Of a DNA stretch of 64,000 nt, positions 20,062 through 30,090 are shown one piece after another. The stretch covers positions 372,001 through 436,000 of the forward strand of contig NZ_BBRN01000003.1 of assembly GCF_002090175.1 (NCBI RefSeq). Reading direction: 5' to 3'. Every line of letters starts with the position of its first letter. Position 1 is the stretch's first letter. Both the position numbers and the translations under genes were made by a program. The DNA comes from Demequina sp. NBRC 110057. GTDB lineage: Bacteria > Actinomycetota > Actinomycetes > Actinomycetales > Demequinaceae. A model generated the notes under the pieces. That model was given only the letters and a program-made list of their open reading frames with translations. It was not told the DNA's origin and made no database searches.

Positions 20062-20945
20062 TGCAGCACGCCGAGGACATCTGGGCCAGCGAGGCCGTCG
20101 CATCGGGCATGCAGGTGCTTGACCTGCGGCGCCTGGGCGATACGTCCTTCGAGGCCGACTCCCTGCCGATGCCGGGCGGGCGCGCCTACGGCGGGCAGGT
20201 GCTCGCGCAGGCGCTGCTGGCCGCGGGGCACACCGTCGACGACGAGCGCCACATGCACTCGATGCACGGGTACTTCCTGCGCCCGGGCGACGCCTCGCGC
20301 CCCATCACCTTCGAGGTCGAGGTGCTGCGCGACGGACGCTCCTTCTCCGCGCGGCGCACCCACGCCTTCCAGGACGGTAAGCCCATCCTGTCGATGATCG
20401 CGTCGTTCCAGCTGCCCCAGGAGGGGCCCGAGCACCAGGTCACCATGCCGGAGGTGCCGCGCCCGGACGAGGTGGTTTCCGGCCTCGACATCCTCGCGCC
20501 CTTCGAGGGCGACGCGCGCGCCGACTACTGGCTGAAGCGCACTCCCTTCGACCTGCGCCACATCGAGGGCTCGCTCCTGTTCAGGCCGGATAAGAGTCCC
20601 AAGCAGTATCAGACCACCTGGGTCAGGCTGCGCGAGCCCATCGAGGCCTCCGACCTCACCCACCGGGCGCTGCTCGCGTTCGGCTGCGACCAGGTGATGC
20701 TCGAGCCGCTGCTGCGCCGCCACGGCGCGTCCTGGATGACCCCCGGCCTCAACTTCGCCAGCCTCGACCACGCCATGTGGTGGCATCGTCCGGCGCGAGC
20801 CGACGAGTGGCTGCTGTATCTGCAGGACGCGCCGACCGCTCAGGGCGGCCGCGGCCTCGGCGGCACGTGGATCTTCTCCGAGGATGGCAGACTTGTCGCG
20901 TCGGCCGCCCAGGAGGGCATGTTCCGGCTCCCGCTCGACGACTGA
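20061..20945 (+). CDS. tesB: Acyl-CoA thioesterase II (TesB)
   Basis: A 294-residue double-hotdog thioesterase that hydrolyses medium/long acyl-CoA. Landmarks are the N-terminal RAYGGQVLAQALLAAG with the DDERHMHSMHGYFLRPGD strand, and the C-terminal LNFASLDHAMWWHRPAR carrying the catalytic Asp. RGLGGTWIFSEDGRLVASAAQEG is the typical end. The ATG overlaps the glbO stop (TAATG), indicating translational coupling. Length matches the family. Confidence 0.95.
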   Translation: MQHAEDIWASEAVASGMQVLDLRRLGDTSFEADSLPMPGGRAYGGQVLAQALLAAGHTVDDERHMHSMHGYFLRPGDASRPITFEVEVLRDGRSFSARRTHAFQDGKPILSMIASFQLPQEGPEHQVTMPEVPRPDEVVSGLDILAPFEGDARADYWLKRTPFDLRHIEGSLLFRPDKSPKQYQTTWVRLREPIEASDLTHRALLAFGCDQVMLEPLLRRHGASWMTPGLNFASLDHAMWWHRPARADEWLLYLQDAPTAQGGRGLGGTWIFSEDGRLVASAAQEGMFRLPLDD

Positions 20946-20980
20946 GCATGATCAGGACAAGTCAAGACCCCGCCTTTACC

Positions 20981-20997
20981 AAATCGTGACACGATTT
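20981..20997. promoter_or_regulatory. 17-bp perfect palindrome, candidate operator
   Basis: AAATCGTG-A-CACGATTT is perfectly symmetric and AT-rich for this genome. It lies 36 bases past tesB and 326 bases before the betaine operon. Its symmetry suggests a dimeric repressor site, probably for the downstream operon. The binder is unknown. Confidence 0.4.
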
Positions 20998-21017
20998 CCG
21001 ATGTCACGCATTTACCA

Positions 21018-21060
21018 GGGATAACGTCCAACGCCTCATGGCGTGTCGGGACGTTATTCC
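21018..21060 (+). promoter_or_regulatory. Long stem-loop upstream of the betaine operon
   Basis: GGGATAACGTCC (21018-21029) pairs along 12 positions with GGACGTTATTCC (21049-21060), with one G.U pair. An inner ACGCC/GGCGT stem carries a TCAT loop. It may be the tesB-transcript terminator or a regulatory element of the osmoprotectant operon. There is no T run. Confidence 0.45.
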
Positions 21061-21071
21061 CGCACGCTCGC

Positions 21072-21101
21072 TTGAAATCCATGGCCACGCCTGGATAGCG
21101 T
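21072..21101 (+). promoter_or_regulatory. Candidate promoter of the betaine operon
   Basis: TTGAAA (21072-21077) and TAGCGT (21096-21101) are separated by 18 bases. A start near 21108 would leave an untranslated leader of about 215 bases. I tried to match the leader to known riboswitch consensus sequences by eye and found none. The rest of 20946-21322 holds no gene that I can support. Confidence 0.45.
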
Positions 21102-21322
21102 CATCGGGCCGTCTCGGGGTCCGCGTCAGTCACGACCGAGTCGCCAATGACCAGCCCAGGCCTCGTGGCTGCGCCGTTCCCCGGCAGCGCCCCAGGCGAG
21201 CGTGGACCCCTCCCGATGAGGGTGCCCGTGGGCCCGTGACTGCCGTCCGACGGCTGCGAGCCCCCTCGCCTGTTCGAGGCCGCAACTGAGCCCCACCGAC
21301 GCGGGGGCAGCTGAGGAATTCA

Positions 21323-22594
21323 GTGAACGACATCGTTTTGAAGGCGGAGGGCCTGTATAAGGTCTTCGGCCGCGGAGCGGACGACGCCGTGAAGAAGCTT
21401 CGCAAGGGCGCTTCTCGCGACGAGCTCGGCGGCGCCACCGCCGCCGTCATCGACGCCTCGTTCGAGGTCAAGAAGGGTGAGATCTTCGTCGTCATGGGCC
21501 TGTCCGGCTCGGGCAAGTCGACGCTCATCCGCATGCTCAACGGCCTCCACCCGCAGACCGCGGGAACCGTCGAGGTCGGCGGCGACTCCATCACCGGCGT
21601 CTCCCCCACCAAGCTGCGCGACATCCGCCGCAAGCGCGTCTCCATGGTGTTCCAGCACTTCGCCCTGCTCCCCCACCGCACCGTGATCGACAACGTCGCG
21701 TACGGGCTCGAGATCCAGGGGGTGAGCAAGGCCGAGCGCCTGCAGCGCGCCGCGAAGGTCACGGACATCGTGGGCCTGGGCGGCTGGGAGGAGAAGTACC
21801 CCTCCGAGCTCTCGGGTGGCATGCAGCAGCGCGTGGGCCTCGCCCGTGCCCTCGCGGCCGACACCGACGTGCTGCTCATGGACGAGGCGTTCTCCGCGCT
21901 CGACCCGCTGATCCGCCGCGAGATGCAGGACCAGCTGCTCGAGCTCCAGCAGGAGCTGGGCAAGACCATCATCTTCATCACGCACGACCTCAACGAGGCC
22001 ATGTACATCGGCGACCGCATCGCCGTGATGCGTGACGGCCGCATCGTCCAGATCGGCTCGCCCGAGGACATCCTCACCAACCCCGCCAACGACTACGTCG
22101 AACAGTTCGTGCAGGACGTCGACCGGTCGCGCGTGCTCACGGCGGACTCCGTCATGCGCAAGCCGCGCGTCACGGTTCACGAGGGCTCGGGCCCGCATGC
22201 GGCGCTCGCCGCGATGCGCGAGAACGAGATCTCGGCGCTCTACGTCACCAAGCGCGACCGCACCATCGTCGGATGGGTGCGCGACCGCGACGTCATGGAC
22301 CTCGTGCGCAAGGGCGAGAAGTCGCTTGCGCCCGCCATCCAGACCGACCACGGCGCGGTGTCCCAGGACACGCCGCTCGTAGACCTGTTCATCCCCTCGC
22401 TCGAGGCGGCCCTCGCGCTGGCCGTGACCGATGAGCGCGACCGGCTCGTGGGAGTCATCCCGCGCGTCACGTTGCTCGCCACCCTCGGCGGCGAGCCCGA
22501 GGCCGCCACCTCCGCCGAACCCGTCATCGAGCCGCTTCCGACCGAGGTCGTGGACAAGGTGCTTGACGCCGCCGCGACGAAGGGAGACCTGTAA
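21323..22594 (+). CDS. proV: Glycine betaine/proline ABC transporter ATPase (OpuAA/ProV)
   Basis: The 423 residues comprise an ATPase domain and two CBS repeats (about 280-400), as in osmosensing OpuA-type ATPases. Walker A is GLSGSGKST near 59, the signature is LSGGMQQRVG and the switch is ITHDLNEA. The extension between beta-1 and Walker A (FGRGADDAVKKLRKGASRDE) is the ProV-specific insert. The start is GTG with GAGG nine bases upstream. The stop overlaps the permease ATG (TAATG). It energises uptake of betaine or proline in response to osmotic strength. Confidence 0.95.
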   Translation: MNDIVLKAEGLYKVFGRGADDAVKKLRKGASRDELGGATAAVIDASFEVKKGEIFVVMGLSGSGKSTLIRMLNGLHPQTAGTVEVGGDSITGVSPTKLRDIRRKRVSMVFQHFALLPHRTVIDNVAYGLEIQGVSKAERLQRAAKVTDIVGLGGWEEKYPSELSGGMQQRVGLARALAADTDVLLMDEAFSALDPLIRREMQDQLLELQQELGKTIIFITHDLNEAMYIGDRIAVMRDGRIVQIGSPEDILTNPANDYVEQFVQDVDRSRVLTADSVMRKPRVTVHEGSGPHAALAAMRENEISALYVTKRDRTIVGWVRDRDVMDLVRKGEKSLAPAIQTDHGAVSQDTPLVDLFIPSLEAALALAVTDERDRLVGVIPRVTLLATLGGEPEAATSAEPVIEPLPTEVVDKVLDAAATKGDL

Positions 22595-23538
22595 TGGAGT
22601 TCCGCATTCCCTTCGGCGATTGGGTCGAGACCGGCAAGGACTGGATCGAGGACAACCTCGACTGGCTGCTGGAGTTCCTCGGCAACCTGTGGACCGGCCT
22701 GTACGACGCTGTCAACTGGATCTTTGCCACCCCGCCGGCGATCGCGATCATCATCGCGCTCGCCCTCGCGGCACTGCTCGCCCGCGGCTGGAAGTTTGCC
22801 GTCGGCGCCGTGGTGGGCCTCGTGTTCATCATCGGCGTGGACCAGTGGGAAAACTCGATGGATTCCCTCTCGCTCGTCCTCGTCGCGGCCTTCCTCGCGC
22901 TGCTCGCGGGAATCCCGCTGGGTATCTGGGCCGCGCGCAACCAGACGGTGTCCAACATCGTGAAGCCCATCATGGACTTCCTGCAGACCATGCCCGCGTT
23001 CGTGTACCTGATCCCGGCCATCGCGTTCTTCGGCGTCGGCGTCGCCCCCGGCATCTTCGCCACCGTGCTGTTCGCCATCGCCCCCGGCGTGCGCCTCACG
23101 GAACTGGGCATCCGCAGCGTCGACCAGGAGGTCGTCGAGGCCGGTCAGGCGTTCGGCGCCTCCCCGCGCCGCATCCTGCGCCAGATTCAGCTGCCGCTCG
23201 CGATGCCCTCCATCATGGCGGGCGTCAACCAGGTCATCATGCTGTCGCTGTCGATGGTCGTCATCGCGGGAATGGTCGGCGCCGGTGGCCTGGGTGGTCA
23301 GGTGACCCGCGCGGTCTCCGCCCTCGACATCGCCATCGGTGCAGAGGCCGGCATCTCCGTGGTGATCCTCGCGATCCTGCTGGACCGCTTCACCGCCTCG
23401 TTCGGCCAGGGCATGGGCCTGTACGCCACGTGGGCCAAGAAGCGCCGCGCCAAGAAGTCCGACGTGGAGCAGGCACGCGTCGACGCCGAGCACCTCGAGG
23501 TCGGCCACCCCATCCGTTCCGCGGGCGCCCCGTCCTAA
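22594..23538 (+). CDS. proW: Glycine betaine/proline ABC transporter permease (OpuAB/ProW)
   Basis: The 314 residues have an amphipathic N-terminus and about seven membrane helices, ending in a basic tail. The coupling loop reads EVVEAGQAFGASPRRILRQI, the EAA motif that docks on the ATPase. The block TMPAFVYLIPAIAFFGVGVAPG is characteristic of ProW/OpuAB. It is translationally coupled to proV and is followed by 142 bases and a hairpin before the binding-protein gene. Confidence 0.95.
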   Translation: MEFRIPFGDWVETGKDWIEDNLDWLLEFLGNLWTGLYDAVNWIFATPPAIAIIIALALAALLARGWKFAVGAVVGLVFIIGVDQWENSMDSLSLVLVAAFLALLAGIPLGIWAARNQTVSNIVKPIMDFLQTMPAFVYLIPAIAFFGVGVAPGIFATVLFAIAPGVRLTELGIRSVDQEVVEAGQAFGASPRRILRQIQLPLAMPSIMAGVNQVIMLSLSMVVIAGMVGAGGLGGQVTRAVSALDIAIGAEAGISVVILAILLDRFTASFGQGMGLYATWAKKRRAKKSDVEQARVDAEHLEVGHPIRSAGAPS

Positions 23539-23607
23539 CCCGACCACCGCATCGGCCCTCGCCGATGCCCGATCGCAAGACTTCGCGGCTGCGCTGAGCG
23601 GCCGTGG

Positions 23608-23636
23608 GCATCCCGCCCCACAAAGCGGGCGGGTGC
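23608..23636 (+). terminator. Hairpin between proW and the binding-protein gene
   Basis: GCATCCCGCC pairs with GGCGGGTGC with one bulged T and an 10-base loop. It may attenuate read-through or stabilise the 5' end of the binding-protein mRNA, giving the usual excess of binding protein. Confidence 0.45.
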
Positions 23637-23680
23637 TTCCCCGGCGTGAGGAGATCCCCATGCCGAGAAAGGAAAGACAC

Positions 23681-24598
23681 ATGTTCAAGCGCACTGCTTC
23701 CGCCTTCGCGGTCGCCGCGACCGCGGGCATCGTCCTCGCGGGCTGCTCGTCCGCGGACGACACCGAGGAGACCACCGACGCCGTCACCACCGGCGCCGAG
23801 TCCACCGAAGAGGCCGCTGGCGGCGAGCTCACGCTGGCCGTGTTCAACGGCTGGGACGAGTCGCTCGCCTCGTCGCTGCTGTGGCAGCACGTCCTCGAGG
23901 GCAAGGGCTACGACGTCTCGCTCGAGTACGCCGATGCCGCCGTCGCCTTCCAGGGCGTCGCCGACGGTGACTACGACATCGTCACCGACGTGTGGCTGCC
24001 CCTCACGCACGCGGACTACATCGACCAGTACGGCGACGACATGGAGGAGCTCGGCGCCTGGTTCGACTCCGCCGCGCTCACCATCGCCGTGAACGCCGAC
24101 GCCCCCGTCGACTCGCTCGAGGACCTCCCCGAGTACGTCGACGAGATGGGCGGCAAGATCGTCGGCATCGAGCCCGGCGCCGGCCTCACCACCGCGACCG
24201 AGAACGCCATCGAGGCCTACGGCCTGTCGGACTTCGAGTTCGTGACGTCCTCCACCCCGGCGATGCTCTCGGAGCTCGACTCCGCGACGTCGGACGGCGA
24301 GAACATCATCGTCACTCTGTGGGAGCCCCACTGGGCCTACGGCGCCTACGACCTCAAGAACCTTGAGGACCCCCAGGGCGTCATGGGAGAGGCCGAGGAG
24401 ATCGTCACCTACGGCCGCACCGGCCTCACCGAGGAGTTCCCCGAGGTCGCCGAGTGGTTCGGTGGCTTCACGATGGACTCCGACCACCTCTACGACCTTG
24501 AGAACCAGCTCAACGAGGCGTCCGAGGGCGACTACGAGCAGGTCGTGAGCGACTGGGTCGCCGCGAACCAGGAGTGGGTCGACTCGCTCACCGCGTAA
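23681..24598 (+). CDS. Glycine betaine-binding lipoprotein (OpuAC/ProX type)
   Basis: A 305-residue precursor with lipobox VLAGC (Cys near residue 22) and an acidic Thr/Glu linker. It has an OpuAC-like periplasmic-binding fold starting ELTLAVFNGWDES. Trp residues in DVWLPLTH, EPHWAYGAYD and EEFPEVAEWFGGF are where OpuAC proteins form the aromatic cage for the quaternary ammonium. ATG 23681 is chosen for its GAAAGG site and signal peptide; ATG 23660 (with its own GAGGAG) would add seven residues. It completes the three-gene import system. Confidence 0.92.
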   Translation: MFKRTASAFAVAATAGIVLAGCSSADDTEETTDAVTTGAESTEEAAGGELTLAVFNGWDESLASSLLWQHVLEGKGYDVSLEYADAAVAFQGVADGDYDIVTDVWLPLTHADYIDQYGDDMEELGAWFDSAALTIAVNADAPVDSLEDLPEYVDEMGGKIVGIEPGAGLTTATENAIEAYGLSDFEFVTSSTPAMLSELDSATSDGENIIVTLWEPHWAYGAYDLKNLEDPQGVMGEAEEIVTYGRTGLTEEFPEVAEWFGGFTMDSDHLYDLENQLNEASEGDYEQVVSDWVAANQEWVDSLTA

Positions 24599-24615
24599 GA
24601 CTCTCCTCACTCACG

Positions 24616-24648
24616 GCGCCGGCCGTCCCCTCGCGGGGCGGCCGGCGC
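24616..24648 (+). terminator. Terminator of the betaine operon
   Basis: GCGCCGGCCG (24616-24625) pairs with CGGCCGGCGC (24639-24648), and a further CCC/GGG lies inside. It begins 18 bases after the stop codon. Confidence 0.7.
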
Positions 24649-24677
24649 TGTCGCGTCTCTGGGATGTCAACGCATCC

Positions 24678-24730
24678 TGGCGGGACATGGGGGTCGATGC
24701 CGGGCCGAAAGCGGCCCCCATGTCCCGCCA
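24678..24730. repeat. 16-bp perfect inverted repeat with a nested hairpin
   Basis: TGGCGGGACATGGGGG (24678-24693) is exactly repeated in inverse at 24715-24730. A nested GGGCCG-AAAG-CGGCCC (24702-24717) overlaps the right arm, so the two folds compete. It lies between converging transcripts and may terminate the thioesterase mRNA, but its size and palindromy are more than a terminator needs. Confidence 0.6.
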
Positions 24731-24746
24731 CGGCGCAGACTCGCGG

Positions 24747-25250
24747 TCACCGCCGACGGAACTCCACCGGGGCGTCCACGTACGGCTGCCACGCCGCCTT
24801 CTGCTCGTCGGTGAGCCTCCGAGGACGGCCCGATGCGGCGTCCACCAGCACCAGCGTGGTCGCCGCTCGCGCGTAGACCGTCTGCTCCTGACCCTCGGGC
24901 CGACCAGGTGAGCGCACCTCGTAGCAGATCTCCAGGCTCGCTCCCCCGAGCCGTCCGATCCACAGCTGGACGTCGAGGGGACGCCGCTGGAACGGGGCCG
25001 GTGCCAGGTACTCGATCTGCTGGCTCGCGATCAGCGTATGGGTCTCGGCGCCGGGGCCGCCGGCGAGCACCGCGGCGGGTGAGGCCGTCGGCGCCTCAGC
25101 GTCAGCCGACTCCTCGACCCCGGCATCGTCCGCCCAGAACACGCGGATGCGTGCCTCCTCGAGAAGCCGCAGCATCTCGGCGTTATTGACGTGCCCGTAG
25201 GCGTCGATGTCGGACCAGCGCAGCGAGATGGGAACGTGGAGTCGGCTCAT
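24747..25250 (-). CDS. Acyl-CoA thioesterase, 4HBT/YbgC-like hotdog
   Basis: A 167-residue single-hotdog protein. The N-terminal signature RWSDIDAYGHVNNAEMLRLLEEA (split here: RWSDIDAYGHVNN, then AEMLRLLEEA) contains the catalytic Asp and the HVNN turn of 4-hydroxybenzoyl-CoA thioesterase-like enzymes. An Ala/Glu-rich insert near residues 45-65 lengthens the first loop. The substrate is probably an acyl-CoA of unknown length. The ATG is 6 bases after minus-strand TAGCGT (25262-25257), so it is leaderless. Confidence 0.85.
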   Translation of the reverse strand: MSRLHVPISLRWSDIDAYGHVNNAEMLRLLEEARIRVFWADDAGVEESADAEAPTASPAAVLAGGPGAETHTLIASQQIEYLAPAPFQRRPLDVQLWIGRLGGASLEICYEVRSPGRPEGQEQTVYARAATTLVLVDAASGRPRRLTDEQKAAWQPYVDAPVEFRRR

Positions 25251-25384
25251 AGCCTCACGCTAGCGTCGCGTTTCACCGCTGAGCGACCGCCAGGATTGCG
25301 ACGTCGCCTCAGCCCCGCCGTGTATCTACCGCCAGGAGTTGGGGGGAGGGTTGAGTGGGTGGGCCGCGATCGGCCACACGCACA

Positions 25385-25415
25385 GGAGCCCCCGCCGCGG
25401 GACGGCGAGGGCTCC
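25385..25415 (-). terminator. Terminator of ettA
   Basis: GGAGCCCCCGCCG (25385-25397) pairs with CGGCGAGGGCTCC (25403-25415) with one mismatch and loop CGGGA, 17 bases past the ettA stop. The remainder of 25251-25384 shows only the thioesterase promoter. Confidence 0.75.
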
Positions 25416-25432
25416 TGAGGAAGCGGCGGCGC

Positions 25433-27115
<1,683 letters not shown>

Positions 27116-27221
27116 TGCTGCTCCGTGAACTCGTGGGGTGGCGCCGCGGGGGCGCCCGAATGAACCGCGTACCAGCCTACGCGGTCACGGGGCGGATGGC
27201 CGATGCGGGGCACGGCGCGAG

Positions 27222-27259
27222 CGGCCCCGCGCGCCTGAGGGGACGGACGCGCGGGGCCG
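27222..27259 (-). terminator. Terminator of the ssb paralogue
   Basis: CGGCCCCGCGCG (27222-27233) pairs exactly with CGCGCGGGGCCG (27248-27259), six bases beyond the minus-strand stop. One GGCCGATGC word lies just beyond it at 27198. Confidence 0.65.
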
Positions 27260-27264
27260 GGTCC

Positions 27265-27774
27265 TCACACCGCGACGCGGGCGGCGTCGTCCTCCTCCAC
27301 CCCATCGGGGGTCTCGTCGTCGCGCTGCTCGAACGAGTCCGGAATGCCGGCCGGCTCCTCGCGCGGTGCACCGGCGTCCTCGCCTGCGTCCTCGTCCGCA
27401 TCGCTCGCCTTCGCCTCGACGTGTCGCACGAATGACGCGGTTCCCCACACCAGGTCGTGCCCCACGGCCCTCGCGTCGATCTGCAGCTCGTGGCGTTCGG
27501 CGTTGTCCTTGTCGATCCAGGTGTTGGTCTTCAGCCGGCCGCTCACGATCACCGGCTCGCCGACGTGGATCGACTGCCCTACGCGCTGTGCTCCTGTGCG
27601 GAACATCCGCACGCTGATCCACTCGGTGGCGCCGTCCTTCCACTCACCCGCGGCATCGCGGTAGCGGGACGAGTGCGCCATGCGGAATGCGCACATGGAC
27701 TTGTTGTCCGCCAGTTCCCTGACGACCGGCTTGGTGGCGACCCATCCGGTCACCGTTACGTCGAGATCGCTCAT
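27265..27774 (-). CDS. Single-stranded DNA-binding protein paralogue
   Basis: The 169 residues contain an OB-fold domain (about 1-110), starting VTVTGWVATKPVVRELADN and containing TEWISVRMFRTGAQRV and VIVSGRLKTNTWIDKDN, typical of bacterial SSB. The tail is acidic and Pro/Glu-rich but ends AARVAV rather than the DDDIPF-type tip that recruits replication partners. This is therefore probably an accessory SSB, with the housekeeping ssb elsewhere, perhaps used in competence or repair. GGGAGG lies 5-10 bases upstream of ATG 27774. A 7-bp hairpin (27789-27805) lies just ahead of that ribosome site. Confidence 0.88.
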   Translation of the reverse strand: MSDLDVTVTGWVATKPVVRELADNKSMCAFRMAHSSRYRDAAGEWKDGATEWISVRMFRTGAQRVGQSIHVGEPVIVSGRLKTNTWIDKDNAERHELQIDARAVGHDLVWGTASFVRHVEAKASDADEDAGEDAGAPREEPAGIPDSFEQRDDETPDGVEEDDAARVAV

Positions 27775-27928
27775 CGTGTCCTCCCATGGGCCGCACCCTG
27801 CGGCCTCCCGTTCAGACTGGGGCGGGCCACACCACGCCGTCGGGGGTCACGGGAAAGAAGTGGACGCGGCCGATGGCGGGCCGGCCTGGGGACGACGCGA
27901 GCCCCCGTCACGGGTAGGGAGGCGGCCC

Positions 27929-28741
27929 CTACTTGCCCATCTCGGCGTTGCGCGCGAGCGCGGCGGCGAGCGCATCAGCGACGAGGCCGTTGAGGTCCCG
28001 TTCACCGAACACGCGCAGCGCCTCGGCGGTCGATCCGCCGGGGCTCGTCACCTGGCGGCGCAGTTCGGCGGCGTCGTGCTCGGACGAGTCCAGGTACGCG
28101 AGCGAGCCGAGCATCATCGCGGGAACGATGCGCGCCGCCTGATCGGCGGGGATGCCGAGGCCCACCGCCGCCGCCTCGAGCGCCTCCACGAACGCGTAGG
28201 CGTAGGCGGGCCCGGAGCCGGCGACCGAGGAGAACGCGTTCACGAGCGACTCGTCGACGATTTCCAGCATGCCCGTCGGGGCCAGCAGGGCCGCCGCGGC
28301 CTCGCAGTCGGCGCCCTCGCCGGCAAGGGCGGTCACTCCCCTGCCGATCGCGGTCGGGGTGTTCGGCATCGTCCTGACCACCCGGATGCCGTCGCCGAGC
28401 GCCTCGCGCATGGCGCCAAGGGTCACTCCGGCGGCGACGGAAATGACGAGCGCGCCGGGCGCGAGCATCGGCCCGATCTCCCGGCATCGCTCGACGATGT
28501 CGTAGGGCTTCACGCCAAGGATGACGGCGTCGGCGCCGTCGAGGGCCCACGCGGTGGCGCCCTCGTCAACGGACAGCGCGCGGTGCTCGACGTGGTCGAA
28601 GGCCTGCGCCCACTCGGGCTGGCGGGTGCGCGTGGTGAGGCGGATCGACGCGACGTCACCTGCGGATGCGAGCGACTGCGCGATCGCGCCGGCCATGTTT
28701 CCCGCGCCCAGTACGGCGACGGTGCGGATGGTCTCGGTCAC
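27929..28741 (-). CDS. proC: Pyrroline-5-carboxylate reductase
   Basis: A 270-residue cytoplasmic enzyme for the last step of proline synthesis (NAD(P)H-dependent). The Rossmann motif is VAVLGAGNMAGAIAQ at the N-terminus. VRTMPNTPTAIGRGVTAL and the C-terminal GSGPAYAYAFVEA and TSPGGSTAEAL are the ProC signatures. GTG 28741 overlaps the stop of the upstream GTPase gene (GTGA), so translation is coupled; length matches the family. Proline is also an osmolyte, which fits the betaine systems nearby. Confidence 0.96.
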   Translation of the reverse strand: MTETIRTVAVLGAGNMAGAIAQSLASAGDVASIRLTTRTRQPEWAQAFDHVEHRALSVDEGATAWALDGADAVILGVKPYDIVERCREIGPMLAPGALVISVAAGVTLGAMREALGDGIRVVRTMPNTPTAIGRGVTALAGEGADCEAAAALLAPTGMLEIVDESLVNAFSSVAGSGPAYAYAFVEALEAAAVGLGIPADQAARIVPAMMLGSLAYLDSSEHDAAELRRQVTSPGGSTAEALRVFGERDLNGLVADALAAALARNAEMGK

Positions 28742-30090
28742 GTGTCCTCCTTCGCGGAGGCGTCGAGCTCGGTCAGCTCGTCCATCGCGCGGTATGCCTG
28801 GTGAATGGTCTCGGTGGGCTCGACGACGTGCGGCAGCACCACGGCGCGCACCGCGGTGCGGCCCGCCTCGAGCGTCTTCTTGCGGGCGGACGATGCGAGG
28901 GTCGCCTTGGCGAACAGCGCGCGCCACCCTTGGGGAGGGTCGACGGACGGCCAGGCGGCAGCCTCGAGCGCCGCCTCGATCTCGCTCCCGAGCCCCTCGG
29001 CGTCCTGGATGGTGTCGGCGACCACCTGGCGCCACCGCGGCGGCAGACCGTCGGTCGCGGCGTCGACCCAGTCGAGCCGCTCGCGCTCGACGGTGGCGAC
29101 GGACAGCCGCAGGGGCTTGCGCTCCCCGGGATGCGCGCCGCGCGCGATGGCGGCGGCACGCTCGGCGCGCGAATCGACGCCGGCGGCACGGGCAAGCGCC
29201 TGGACGAGCTCCTCGACGTCGGGAAGGTGGGGCTCGGCTCCCTTCGTGAGCGCGCCGGCGAGGGCGCGGCCGGCGGAGACCAGGTCGGCGCGCACTGCCT
29301 CCGCGGCGACGGAGCGCGCCGCCACGGCGCCGGCCAGCTCGGCGCGCAGGATGTCGAGCCCCTGGCCGGTCTTGGCGCTGACGGGCATGACCGGCACCTG
29401 CGTCATGCCGTCGACGGCGAGCAGGCGCTGAAGGTCGCGCGCGACGGCCCACGCGTCCTTGGTGGTGAGGCGATCGACGTGGTTGAGCACCACGAGAGAC
29501 GGGCTGCCGTGTCGCGAGGCCGCCTCGAGGTAGGCGGAGTGCAGCGCGTGGTCGGCGTACTTCTGCGGATCCACGACCCACAGCAGCAGGTCGGCCATCG
29601 GCACCACGCGGTCCACCACGGCGCGGTTCTCCGCGTTGATGGAGTCGTGGTCGGGAAGGTCGAGCAGCACCATGCCGCGCAGCTGACCCTCGTCGGGGTC
29701 ATCCAGCGAGTCGATGCCGCGCGCGAGCCTGCGCTGACGGTCGACGCCGATCCAGTCGAGCAGCGCCTGGCCGCGACCGCCCCACACCGCCGCGCTCACC
29801 TGCGAGGTGGTGGGCCGGGCAACGCCGGCGACGGCGAACTCGCGGCCAAGGATCGCGTTGAACAGGCTCGACTTGCCCGATCCCGTGCCGCCCGCGAGCG
29901 CGACGACGGTGTGCTCCACGCCCAGCGACAGGCGCTCGTCGCAGCGCTGGATGGTGGCGGACACCTCCTCGCGCACGGCGACAGGGATGGCGTCCGATGC
30001 CCACTCCATGGACGAGCGCAGGCGCGCCACGCGCTGGGCAAGGGCGGCGGCCTCGCTGGGCTCCTCCTGGGAGACGAACTGAAGGTTCAC
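28738..30090 (-). CDS. Dynamin-like/YfjP-family GTPase
   Basis: The 450 residues hold an N-terminal GTPase domain: G1 GGTGSGKSS near 66, the switch region ARPTTSQV, G3 DLPDHDS, G4 NHVD and a G5-like SAKTG. A long helical C-terminal half follows. The G3 motif has Asp where Gly is canonical (DxPD), as in its neighbour. Such paired GTPases are common in Actinobacteria and resemble bacterial dynamin-like proteins, which remodel membranes as heteromers. The GTG start overlaps the stop of the partner gene (GTGA), and the stop overlaps the proC start. Role unproven. Confidence 0.85.
   Translation of the reverse strand: MNLQFVSQEEPSEAAALAQRVARLRSSMEWASDAIPVAVREEVSATIQRCDERLSLGVEHTVVALAGGTGSGKSSLFNAILGREFAVAGVARPTTSQVSAAVWGGRGQALLDWIGVDRQRRLARGIDSLDDPDEGQLRGMVLLDLPDHDSINAENRAVVDRVVPMADLLLWVVDPQKYADHALHSAYLEAASRHGSPSLVVLNHVDRLTTKDAWAVARDLQRLLAVDGMTQVPVMPVSAKTGQGLDILRAELAGAVAARSVAAEAVRADLVSAGRALAGALTKGAEPHLPDVEELVQALARAAGVDSRAERAAAIARGAHPGERKPLRLSVATVERERLDWVDAATDGLPPRWRQVVADTIQDAEGLGSEIEAALEAAAWPSVDPPQGWRALFAKATLASSARKKTLEAGRTAVRAVVLPHVVEPTETIHQAYRAMDELTELDASAKEDT

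Noticed and set aside
21108..21322. Known c-di-AMP (ydaO) or other riboswitch in the betaine-operon leader
   Set aside because: I looked for conserved ydaO-type blocks and found no convincing match, so no class is assigned; the region is reported only as an unexplained structured leader.
23549..23573. GCATCGGCC plus CGCCGATGCCCG after proW as a third inverted word pair
   Set aside because: The second copy reads CGCCGATGC, not GGCCGATGC, and the arms do not pair over a useful length.
27929..29581. A 550-codon frame containing proC
   Set aside because: The segment before residue 280 is an out-of-frame reading of the GTPase gene. proC starts at GTG 28741.
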